Shown in pieces: positions 55,701 to 64,000 of a stretch of 64,000 nt of DNA. Below the pieces are notes generated by a model. It ran no database searches and was not told the DNA's origin. It saw only the letters and a program-made list of their open reading frames with translations. The number at the start of each line of letters is the position of its first letter. The first letter of the stretch is position 1. The DNA is from Anaeramoeba flamelloides. Taxonomy: Eukaryota > Metamonada > Anaeramoebidae. The DNA is taken from the NCBI GenBank assembly GCA_027625915.1, contig JANTQA010000047.1, positions 1,550,001 through 1,614,000 on the forward strand. Reading direction: 5' to 3'. The position numbers and the translations under genes are program-made.

Positions 55701-58700
55701 TTCCATTAATAAACGAAAGTTAAATCAATGAAAAACCAATAAAAATGTAAAAACCTTCAAAAATCATTTTTCACAACCAAATAATAGTCCACATAAAGAA
55801 AATTTTAATATTCAACCAAGAAATTGTATTCGAATTCGTTAATTTAAATTCCATTTTTCTTCTAATAATTTATTAAAAAACAAAAAAATTAAAAAACTCG
55901 TTTTTTCTTTAGATTGTTTTACCGCCAGTCGAAGAACCAAAGCAAAAGCAAAAACCAAATAAAAATCTCTTCAAGCATTCAATCAATTTAAATACCAATA
56001 GCAATAAGAAAAGTTATTTAAATAAAAACAAATCCATAAAATTAAGAGCGCAACCACTTGATTCGAAATATCATAAAAGAAATTCCACTTCTCCAAGAAG
56101 TTCAGCGCCGCTGCTTAATAAGAAACTCGGTAACCAAAAGAATAGAAGAAGGTCTGATATTCATCCAAATAAAAGTAATAACAAAAAATTAACAAGCACT
56201 AAAAATCGAAATCCTCAATTACAAAAATCAACTTTTAATCAAAATATTCTCAAAAGAAGAAAGACAAAATCAGTTACTCGAGAAGCCCAAAATAATAATT
56301 TTAAACAAGGTAGAGCGCGTTCTCTTGCACGTGATAAAAACTCCACAAATGGCACTAACAACAAGAGGAAATCTACGACAAATAGCCGTAATGGGAAATT
56401 AACGAGTTCCCAAAATAGGAATACGCGGAAAAGTTTAAATAATAAACAAAAACTAATTAATAAACAATATACGAACAGAGCACCGAGTCCCATCCGTAAT
56501 GTTGGAACAGGAAGGTTGACTTCGAATTCTCATAGAAATGAGAATACACAAATTAAAAGAAGAAACGATCCCAAAAAAACGATCAATAATATCGTCAATT
56601 TAATCAAGAAAACAAAAGACCTATTAAAAAAACAAAAGCATATCCATAGCCTGAAAAGAGCTATTGAAAGCAATTTAAAATTAATTAAAAATGCAAAGAA
56701 TGATGAAGAATTTTATAAATCAATCATACAATGCTTATTTCTTCAATTAAATTCAAATGAACCAGATATAATTCGTTTGACTCTTGACGTGCTCAAAACA
56801 TTAATTATAAATGAAAAAGAAAAATTTCAAGCATTTGTTATAGAAACTTTAATTCACTTAATAGACAATTTACAGCATAATAAGGAAATCACATCCCAAT
56901 GTTTAGAAATCATCAAAATTATCGATCGCTTTTATAACAAGCTAATATTCCAATTAATGGAATGTAATACGAAATTAAAGGAACAAAATAAAGTTTTTTG
57001 TTTAGAATTGATCAAAACAAATTTAAAAAAACAAAAAACTCAATTTTTTTCAAATAGTCAAAATATTGAGCAAATATTAATAAAATTAATTCCTAATTTT
57101 GATGAAAATGATAATTCAATACACGTTATGACTCGAAATATCTTGAATTTTTTTTATGAAAAAGATACAAATCTTTATTTTGATCAGATTAAAAAATTAA
57201 AATTAAAATCTTTGAAATTTTTAATTATTGATGATTTTAAAATAAATAATCCTAAAATTTATAAAGAATATCAATATTTTGATCAAGGTAAACCAATTGG
57301 CGATAAAAACGCAAATGAGAATGAAAACGAGAATGAGAAGAAGAAAAATGAGAATGAAAATGTGCTTAAGGATGAAGATCCAAATGAAAAATCAAAAAAA
57401 AACAACACAAAAAAGCCAACATTAATAACCAACAAAGAGAAATTTGAAAATTTTTTGAAAAAAAAAGAGAAAAAACTCAAAAAGAAAGCGAAAAAAAATC
57501 TGACTTTTAGAAGTAAAAGTTTAACAATCAATAATCATGATGAAGATAAGATTGAAGTAATTGGCCTTCCCAAATTGAACAAGAATGAAAAGTCAAATAA
57601 AAAACATGGGAAACAAGAAAAAGAAGAAACTAAGAATAGTCACAAGAAGAAAATTGAAAATACCAAAGATGAGAGAAAAGAAAATAAAAAAGAAGAAGAA
57701 ACTGTTGAAAGGAAAGAAAAAATGGAAAAGTACACTCAAATGGAAAAAGATATTCAGGAAAATGAAGAAATTAAAGATAAAGAAATCAAACAAGATAAAA
57801 TAGAAAAAAAAAAGGAAGAAGAAGAAAAAGAAAATAAATATAATAAAGTATTAAAAGAAGAAGGAGAAGGAGAAGAAGAAGAAGAGGGTGGAGAAAAGGA
57901 AGAAGGGGAAGAAGGGGAAGAAGGGGAAGAAGGGGAAGAAGGGGAAGGAGAAGGAGAAGGAGAGAAAAATAAAAAGTCTTTTGTTCCAAAAGTCAAAATA
58001 TTTTTTAAAAAAAAAGCAGATTCAAAAAAATCCAAAACAGTTAGCACACACAAAAAAAAAAAAACAAAAAATAAACCCAACAAACTTCAAAACCCAAAAA
58101 CTTCTACTTCTCAACATTTAAAGAATTTAAAAAAATCACCAAATTCACATAATAAAAAAAAACCAAAAAAATCAGCAACTAATCAAAAAACAACAAAACC
58201 TAAAGTACAACAAAAAAGCAACACAAAATCAAAAATTACTCCAAATAATAAAAAAAATCCAAAACCTGTAAATAAAAAAAGAAATATCCAAAATAAAACA
58301 AGTAATAAAGCACCTATTCACAAGAAAAATGTTCATTTAAAAAAAAAAAAAATTTAAAAACACCACATGGAAGAATTCGAAAAAATACTACATCTTCAAC
58401 TGAAAAAAAAACTGATTTAAAGAAAAAAAAAGCAATTTCAAATAATTCAAAAAGAAGAACTTCTAATAAAACAAAACAACAAAATGCAAATCTTGAAACA
58501 AAAAAAAGAATTCCAAAAAAAAAAATAGTGAAAAAAAAAATTATCAAAAAAAAACAAAGAAAAACAAATAAAAAAAAAGAAAGCAGTGGATTAAAACAAA
58601 AGCAAGATGAGAGCAATAAAAAAATTGAAAATCAAAAAGATTTGGAAAATGAAAATATTTCCAATAATAAACAAGAAATTGATTTAAATTTGATAAAAAC

Positions 58701-59023
58701 TGTAACTAATGAACTTATTAAAAAACAAACGAGCAATAATACTGGTAATAATAATCAGAAGAATGGAAAGAAGGACGAATATGAAGATCAAAATAAAAAA
58801 ATGATTTCTTCCTTATTGCAAGATAATATTGATTACATATCAAATTTGGTTGTAGAACAGATTAAGGTATCAATACAGCCTTTAATTAAAAACCAATTAC
58901 AAGCAAATAATAATCTTCACAAGAATAATAATATTTCTCCGTTAATTACCAGTGAGAAAAATATAAATTCCACAACAAATAAACAAAATAATGATGATGA
59001 GAAAATCAAGAATGATAATAAGC

Positions 59024-59059
<36 letters not shown>

Positions 59060-59465
59060 GTGGTGGTGGTGATGATGATAAAAAGATTGAAAATTCAAAT
59101 CCTACACCAATTTCTATTCATCAATTTAATACCGTTACAATTGACAATTCTAATTCCTTTGTAAATCCAAATTCCCTATTAAAAAAAAATCTTTTCAAAA
59201 AATCAAATCTTCAATTTGGTAATGAAAAGAAAATAGTCTCCAAAACAATAAAAACATCAAGACCAAGAAATTCTTCGCCATTGACCCAAGGTAAATTTTT
59301 CTCTGGAAAATCACAAATAAAAAAAAACTCTTCTTTATTAAATGAACAAAATATTGATAATAACGATCAAATTGATAATGATGATGATCAAAAAAATAAT
59401 GAAAAAGAATCTAAAGAAATTCTTGATAACACAAACTTCAATAACCAAAATAATGAATCGTTGCC

Positions 59466-59513
<48 letters not shown>

Positions 59514-60354
59514 TGATGATGATGATGATGATGGTGATGAAAATGAAAATATCGACAATAATGAAAATATGAATCTAAGTATAGATATGGGTATGGGTAT
59601 GGATATGAATATGAATATACAAATGGATAATGAGGAGATTGAAGAAAATGAAAATGAAAAAGAAAAAAAGCAAATTAAAAAAATGATCAATACTCTAATG
59701 GCAAAAATCTCACAAGGTAAAAGAATTGAAAAGCCAATCGAAATTCTGAAAAAATTATCTGGTGATCGAATTCAAAATGTATGGGATTACAATTTTAAGC
59801 AAGTTGCCGTCGTAATAATCCATTCGTTCCATAATAATTCCACAAAATCACAAACGAAACTATTTGAATTCCTAAAATGCCTTGCCGTAAATCAAAGCGA
59901 GTATGTTAAAAAGTCAACAAAATTGCTTGTCAACCAATTGATCGAATCCTACCGAGAAATTAATGACGAAAACATTGAGTCTGGTAGAGAAATATTTCAA
60001 ATTTTATTGCCAGCGTTCAAAAGTAAAATTGCCTTTGAAGAAATTATTGACTTTTTATCAGAAGACTCAATAAACATTTATAGAATCGCTACAACTTTAT
60101 TAATAGACGTGTGCCATGTGATATCAAAAGATTTGTTAGAACAGCATTTGGACAAAATTGTCAAAATTCTTTGCTTGAAACTTCAACATATCAATTTCCA
60201 AATTAGATCCATTTCAAACCCTGCAATTGTCGACCTATGGTACATCTACGGCGACCAGTTTGAAAAAAAATATTTGCTAACCAACGACTTTAGACATTTC
60301 CAAATTAAACTATTTAAACTCAATGTTGAACAAAAAAAAAAGCAAAATCTTTAA
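46784..60354 (+). CDS. CLASP/Stu1-type TOG-domain microtubule-binding protein
   Basis: Five exons fit by phase: 46784-46874, 46989-47532, 51417-51819, 53606-54301 and 55913-60354. Introns have GTTATT, GTATGT, GTAAAT and GTAAGT donors and AG acceptors. The start MSFLSILRLL is the first ATG of exon 1. Residues about 40-211 form HEAT repeats (TOG1; LLTCFDKALIFR, LSKDRSKEVRDLV). Exon 4 (347-578) is a clear CLASP_N/TOG2 domain: VWEPRMDAMIQLESLL, LSDQLKDLRSQISKQ, LRPKLTEYLGIMLKTW, RAAARIAFWNYATHYP. TOG3-like helices span about 798-1028. Then come K/E-rich and Asn-rich linkers and a C-terminal helical domain, about 1840-2050. CLASPs promote rescue and stabilise microtubule ends at kinetochores, cortex and spindle. 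The coding frame changes once at 14 A (58339-58352). Exon 3 is basic and Ser-rich, a likely microtubule-contact linker. No clear SxIP motif was found. Confidence 0.85.
48854..49548 (+). mobile_element. M2 TTAA-bounded element, copy 3, in CLASP intron 2
   Basis: TTAAGGATCGAGTCCTTAAG at the left and CGGTAAATGACTCGAGCC|TTAA at the right. GCGCCAAAGAAGTGACACTC (49016-49035) and GTGTCGCTCTCTTTGGCGC (49097-49115) form the internal hairpin. Same orientation as copy 2. Confidence 0.85.
50400..50975 (+). repeat. D1 dispersed repeat, copy B, in CLASP intron 2
   Basis: Blocks shared with copy A are AAAAAATCCAACATTTTTT, CAATTTCAATAAAAAATTAG, CTCATTCTATTCGAAATTTC and CATGCTTTTGTGGAAATA. It is inverted relative to copy C, and the two lie on either side of CLASP exon 3. 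Confidence 0.75.
51968..52556 (-). repeat. D1 dispersed repeat, copy C, in CLASP intron 3
   Basis: Inverted relative to copies A and B: CCATATTGCCCATTTTTTAT, TTATCTTGCATTGTTTTGGA, AATGTTGGATTTTT. It ends TTTTGGAAATACCTTAT, the inverse of copy A's left end. Confidence 0.8.
52840..53205 (+). repeat. D2 dispersed repeat, copy 2, in CLASP intron 3
   Basis: Same orientation as 21425-21815; shares GAAGCAATTGGTAAAAAATG, TTTTTGATCTCGAT and TGTAACTCTTCTTC. Confidence 0.8.
54302..55912 (+). other. CLASP intron 4 (1.6 kb)
   Basis: GTAAGT donor and TTTTTTCTTTAG acceptor, phase 0. It contains an interrupted (TA)n palindrome at 54477-54511 and long T and A runs. No gene or window-partnered repeat was seen inside. 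Confidence 0.75.
57840..57965 (+). repeat. In-frame GAAGGGGAA/GAAGGA repeat in CLASP
   Basis: Imperfect tandem copies of GGGGAAGAA and GGAGAA encode an EEGEEGEEGE acidic run. Such runs are prone to length change. Confidence 0.9.
59022..59060 (+). repeat. AAT trinucleotide run (poly-Asn) in CLASP
   Basis: An AAT repeat encoding poly-Asn, followed by GGT and GAT codons (Gly, Asp). A second, longer AAT then GAT run is at 59468-59535. Confidence 0.9.
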
Positions 60355-60697
60355 GATCTCCCTTTCTTTTTTTTTTATCTGAAAAAAAATTTTGATATAT
60401 CGGGGGTATCAAAGTGATGCAAACAAGAAATGTAATTTGTTCTTTTATTATAATTTTTTTTTGTTTTTCTTTTTGTTTTATGTTGATAGTATTTTTTTTC
60501 AACTACCATTTTATTTTTTATGTTTTTCTGGTGGTTTTGTTATTATTTTATAAATCTGTGAAATAAATCATAATTTTCATAAAATCTCTTGTCCATTTTT
60601 ATCGTTGTTTTTTATTTTGATGATATTTACTAATTTAAAAATATAGAAATATTTTTCATTTTATACCTAATATTAATGTTTAACATTCACAATATAT
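60355..60697. other. CLASP 3' flank
   Basis: T-rich sequence after the stop; an AATAAA occurs at about 60562-60567, which could serve as a polyadenylation signal, although such words are common here. Confidence 0.45.
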
Positions 60698-60891
60698 ACT
60701 TTTTCACTTTGAAGTCACAAACTTTGAACAGAATTTTAGTCACAAAAAAATCGAATATTAATGTCACATTTTTTTGGAATTTTTTTTTACACAAATTATT
60801 TTACTATAATCAGAATTTTTATTTTAATTTTAGATTTTTATTATGCCTAAAATTTCGTTGAAGTTTGTTCCTTAAAAGTGGAACTAACTAT
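60698..60891. mobile_element. M1 palindromic MITE, highly diverged
   Basis: ACTTTTTCACTTTGAAGTCACAAACTTTG-like left arm and TTTGTTCCTTAAAAGTGGAACTAAC right arm keep the M1 layout. AAGGCAC has become AAGTCAC or TAGTCAC. The oldest copy seen. Confidence 0.8.
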
Positions 60892-60976
60892 ATCCTTTTT
60901 AAAAACAAAATTGTTCCATTTGATTTTTAACGAAAGGATATTATTTGAGCAATAATCCCACCAACATTATAAACTA

Positions 60977-61496
60977 AATTCCAAAATTTTGGACACGGTT
61001 TAAATAGTTGAAAGAACATCTTTACTCCACTTTATATTCAATTTGGGAAGAATTTTGATTTTACTAACTATTTCATTTTTTGTCTTTTTTGTTTTCATTT
61101 CCTTTTTTGCAGTTACTTAATCTGTTTTGATTTGATCTGGAAATTTTTTTTCAATGGTTGATAGAAGGTTAGTGTTGAGTTTTTTTAAATTGAAAAATCC
61201 CATACAATCAATGGATGTTATCTTTTCATTTGATCGATCAACAATTGTTGGTGAAATTTCAACAAATTTACAAATGCATTGTTTTAATATCAGCTCGTAT
61301 AATTATTTTTGACCCACTAATTTTTTTTTGAGTCATATATTTTTTTCATTTATTTGTATATAAATAATTACTTATAAAAACATTAATACTGGGTTACTTA
61401 AATGTAATTTTGATATTACATTTGGAAAAATATAATAAATTGAGTTTAATTTTGCCTATTTTTGATTTTCGGGTGTGTCCAAATTTTTGGAATGGG
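60977..61496 (+). mobile_element. D6 TIR element, copy 2
   Basis: TTCCAAAATTTTGGACACGG at the left faces GTGTGTCCAAATTTTTGGAA at the right. GATCGATCAACAATTGTTGG and TTTCAACAAATTT are shared with copy 1 (inverted). Confidence 0.8.
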
Positions 61497-61559
61497 GTTT
61501 AGTTAGAATAAAAAAACTAAATCTTTTTTGTGTTTCAGAAAGTATTCTCAAGTGACTTG

Positions 61560-61655
61560 GGGTTCCTATATTTTCCAGAATTCAAAAGAATTTAGAGTAA
61601 AATATTTGATTTAACTCAATTATTTCAAATTCTAGGGAAGCTAATGGCGTGTTTT
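61560..61655. repeat. P-type mini-hairpin
   Basis: TTTTCCAGAATTCAAAAGAAT faces ATTATTTCAAATTCTAGGGAA (about 61578-61638), preceded by AGTGACTTGGGG and followed by GCTAATGGCG, wording found next to other P blocks. Confidence 0.65.
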
Positions 61656-62399
61656 TTTAATTCTGGTTCTTGTTTCCAGAATATATTGATTTTATAATCA
61701 AAACAAAAAATAATAAAAAACTAATTACAAATAAGGGTGGGTTAATTTAACTCCTCTCTCATAATTAAAAATATAATTAAAAAAATCACTGTTTATAAAT
61801 AAAATAATTGTTAAATTTATATATTATTGATCAAATAGACAATGAAAATTGATTACTTTTCATTGTATACATATTTCAGAAAAAATCATAACAATAAACC
61901 CATTGTATTTTTTTCTCAGAATCCTAAAAAGGTTGTTATTAGAAAAAAAATAAAAAAAGATATAAAAGATAATCCAAAATGTACACCTATTTTTTTTTTT
62001 TTTTCAAGAAAATCGAATGAATATTATTACAAATGCCAAAAAGACTTGGAAAAAGTTTGATTGTATATTCTGATTTCTGTAACATTCCTCTTAACCATAA
62101 AATTATCTCTGGACGAACATTGCAAAATTTTTTTCGTCTTTTTCATAGAATTTAATTTTATACTTTTCAAGAATTATTTTTAAAAAAAAAAATTGTGTAA
62201 AAGATTTTTTAATAGAAAACCTTTTTTGATTTACAAACAAATACCCCCATGTAATATAAATAAGAAAAACAAAAGTATTTTGTTTATTTTTGTAGAGATA
62301 TAATAAGTTTCATTCTTCTTCAAGTAGAGTTTTGATTTAACTACTGGGAAAAAAGACAATCCCAAAAATTTTACATGTTAATTAAAATAATATGGAATT
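61656..62399. other. AT-rich spacer
   Basis: A 72-codon plus frame at 61842-62060 is Lys/Asn-rich with an FFFFF run. No family is recognised and I do not call it. Confidence 0.45.
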
Positions 62400-63150
62400 A
62401 GTGTCATTTTAGATCCGTTGATAATGAAAGTTGGTTGTTCTTGGATGTAAACAAATACAAGTGCTAAATGGTTCATCTGGCTCTAAACAATCTATTATAA
62501 ATTTTATTGAACAATAAATTATTCAATTATTTACTAATGATCACTAATGCAATACCATGAAATTTTTTCGAGTTTTTTTTTAAATTCTTTTTCCCAAATC
62601 TACAAATAGAAACTCAAAATACAGTATTCTGGTATTTAATAATTTAGATTTAGAACTTCCAAAGGTAACTATTTTAATAATTTTTTAAATTTCAAAGATT
62701 AACTCAATAATCATCAACATAAAAGTACAAAGACTGGCGAGTTTTGTTTGCTTTTGATAAAGATACTTGTAGCATCAATATATTTGCATGATTTGAGAAA
62801 TAATTTGTAAAAAAACTTTATTTGTTATTTATTTAATTTTTAAAAAAACGAATTTTTTAGCAACTAATCTACATCTCGCCACAAATTTAAGAAAGATATT
62901 TTGTGACATTGTAGTCTGAATATTGATAATTCAACCTCTAAATTTATGGCGAAATGCAGATTTTATTCGGAAATTTTTGAGTTTTTTACAAATATAAGGA
63001 TCATTTTTCATTGATAAGATCAACAAATATTACTACTTGACTAATCGATTTTTTTAGAGACATTTGAGCCATGTATTACGACTAATGTGATAGACCTTCA
63101 ATAACAACACACTTTAAGTTTTAGAGTTCTCCTTGGTAGACGCTAATTCC
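62400..63150 (+). repeat. D4 dispersed repeat, copy 2
   Basis: 62600-63150 matches 38480-39060 and 62400-62535 matches 26760-26905. This copy is therefore the longest and joins the two pieces. Confidence 0.75.
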
Positions 63151-63228
63151 CTTAAGAATTCGCTGAAAAATTTTCTTTAAATCTACCAAAAATTTTGCAT
63201 TTTTTTTTTTTCCACTTACAAATTTCAA

Positions 63229-63366
63229 AAGTTTGGCACAATTTTGTAATGAATGATCAAAATAACATAAAAAGTAGAATATTCTTTATAAAAAACAGTA
63301 ATAAAATAAATTATTATTTGCTTTAAATAAAAATCTAAAAGAGGTAATTTAATCCAACACAAGATT
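63229..63366. repeat. D5 repeat, copy 2, abutting the Bcp1 stop codon
   Basis: Nearly identical to 10044-10190. Its right edge coincides within a few bases with the stop codon of the minus-strand Bcp1 gene, so the gene's 3' UTR is made of this repeat. Confidence 0.85.
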
Positions 63367-64000
63367 AATTTAAATTAAATAAAGAATTAAGATTTGTTCT
63401 CATTTTGTCAATTCTTTTCATGGGAATTAACATACAGATTTTTTTTTCGATATATGGCGAAATATGGAACTCTTTTGATTCTATTTCTTTTTCTGGTAAC
63501 CAAAAGGAACTCATTTCTGATTGTTCCATCAGGAATTCGTCTTCAATTTTTGGCCATTGCACTTCTAGATTTTTTTTTTCATTTTCTATTTCATTTTTAC
63601 TTTCAACAGTCACAAAGCATCGTGTAAGGTTTAAAATGTAATCAAATTTAAACGAATTTTGTAATTCTTTTGTTGGCTATTTTTGAAAAATGGAATGGTT
63701 TGGTTTTTTTGTTTTTGTTTTATTTTTAGGAGAAAGAAAGAAAATTTGAATATTACGTAATTAATCAAAATTAATTGTTTAAAAAAAAAAAAGTAAAACA
63801 GATTTTCGGCTTGGGATTGTTGCTAATTAATTAACACACTTCCTTTGTTGTTTTGTAAAACCACCATTTCTTGAACTTCAGGTAGAGGGTATTCGAGTTC
63901 TGTTGTTATTACATTAATTTTTTTTTTTCTTTCAGATCCAAAGAAAAGGTAGATATTCAGGTTGAAAAATAATCGTGTTTGAAAATTAGAGAAATTCTTG
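63365..64000 (-). CDS. BCP1: BCCIP/Bcp1-family protein, C-terminal part (5' end outside window)
   Basis: Two exons are visible. The upstream one (63838 to beyond 64000) reads LFFGSERKKKINV and TELEYPLPEVQEM. The terminal one (63365-63676) reads SFKFDYILNLTRCFVTVESK, PKIEDEFLMEQSEMSSFWL and ISPYIEKKICMLIPMKRIDK. The order matches human BCCIP: LLLSERFINV...IALPM, then CYFYLLISKTFVE, AEEEFFYEKA and PLRTVMLIPGDKM. The 161-nt intron has GTGTTA/AATAG borders in phase 0; a GTGTGT donor two bases upstream is an alternative. In yeast Bcp1 is a nuclear chaperone for ribosomal protein uL14 and affects nuclear export; in animals BCCIP also binds BRCA2 and p21. The tail after LIPMKRIDK is slightly longer than in BCCIP. 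The identification is from recalled motif order. Confidence 0.8.

Noticed and set aside
57593-58083. Long minus-strand frames rich in Phe/Ser/Pro over the CLASP linker
   Set aside because: They are antisense shadows of Lys/Glu-rich repeats in CLASP exon 5.

Overview
The window is very AT-rich, intron-bearing nuclear DNA from a single-celled eukaryote. Coding sequence is rich in Lys and Asn, with low-complexity K/E/N runs. Introns are GT-AG: the short ones are about 110-170 nt, and some are kilobases long and filled with repeats. The standard genetic code fits every gene that could be read. The style suggests a free-living amoeboid protist (for example an Anaeramoeba-like or other amoebozoan-grade organism). 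That placement is an inference from style, not a marker-based identification.

Host genes are sparse. Rrp36 (2768-3496, minus) is an 18S rRNA processing factor. An Arf-family GTPase with one intron and an altered switch II lies at 14738-15485 (minus). A Trf4/PAPD5-type non-canonical poly(A) polymerase is at 19600-20982 (minus). The first exon of a B-box zinc-finger protein is at 26113-26389 (minus). A large CLASP/Stu1-type microtubule-binding TOG protein occupies 46784-60354 (plus, five exons, about 2,058 residues, one frame break in a run of 14 A). The C-terminal part of a BCCIP/Bcp1-family protein runs off the right edge (63365-64000, minus). Rrp36, the Trf4-like enzyme and Bcp1 all act in ribosome biogenesis or nuclear RNA handling, but they are too far apart to be called a cluster. 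Possible small or partial exons lie at 11225-11960.

Most of the rest is mobile DNA. The labels used below are: M1, a palindromic element of about 195 bp with ends CAGTCAGT...ACTGACTG inserted at TA, 16 copies seen; M2, a 0.7 kb element bounded by TTAA, three copies; M3, a short element with ends CTGGTATTTGAAT; FB1 and FB2, long fold-back palindromes; P blocks, arrays of hairpins ending in GTAGAGTGCC; D1-D6, other dispersed repeats. A LINE family (LINE-A) is present as decayed copies at 6.6-8.0, 22-24.9, 39-42.6 and 45.1-45.9 kb. A second LINE type (LINE-B) sits inside one LINE-A copy with a 14-bp target duplication. A decayed Tc1/mariner/IS630-type transposase (32957-34248, minus) lies directly downstream of a broken ubiquitin-specific protease (34310-36161, minus).

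Layout: 1-2.7 kb is AT-rich spacer; 2.7-5.8 kb is Rrp36, FB1 and spacer; 6-10.2 kb is LINE-A, M1 and M2; 11-15.5 kb is weak exons, a GC-raised block, M3, M2 and the Arf gene; 17 kb is P blocks; 19.6-21 kb is the poly(A) polymerase; 21.4-25.5 kb is nested LINEs and repeats; 26 kb is the B-box exon; 27-32.7 kb is fold-backs and an M1 cluster; 33-36.2 kb is the transposase plus protease remnant; 36.7-46 kb is a repeat and LINE graveyard with a tRNA-like sequence; 46.8-60.4 kb is CLASP, whose introns host M2, D1 and D2 copies; 60.7-63.4 kb is repeats; 63.4-64 kb is Bcp1. The most unusual features are the M1 family with an empty/filled site pair, the P blocks at repeated positions in LINE-A, the protease-transposase pairing, the Arf switch II change, and inverted D1 copies flanking CLASP exon 3.
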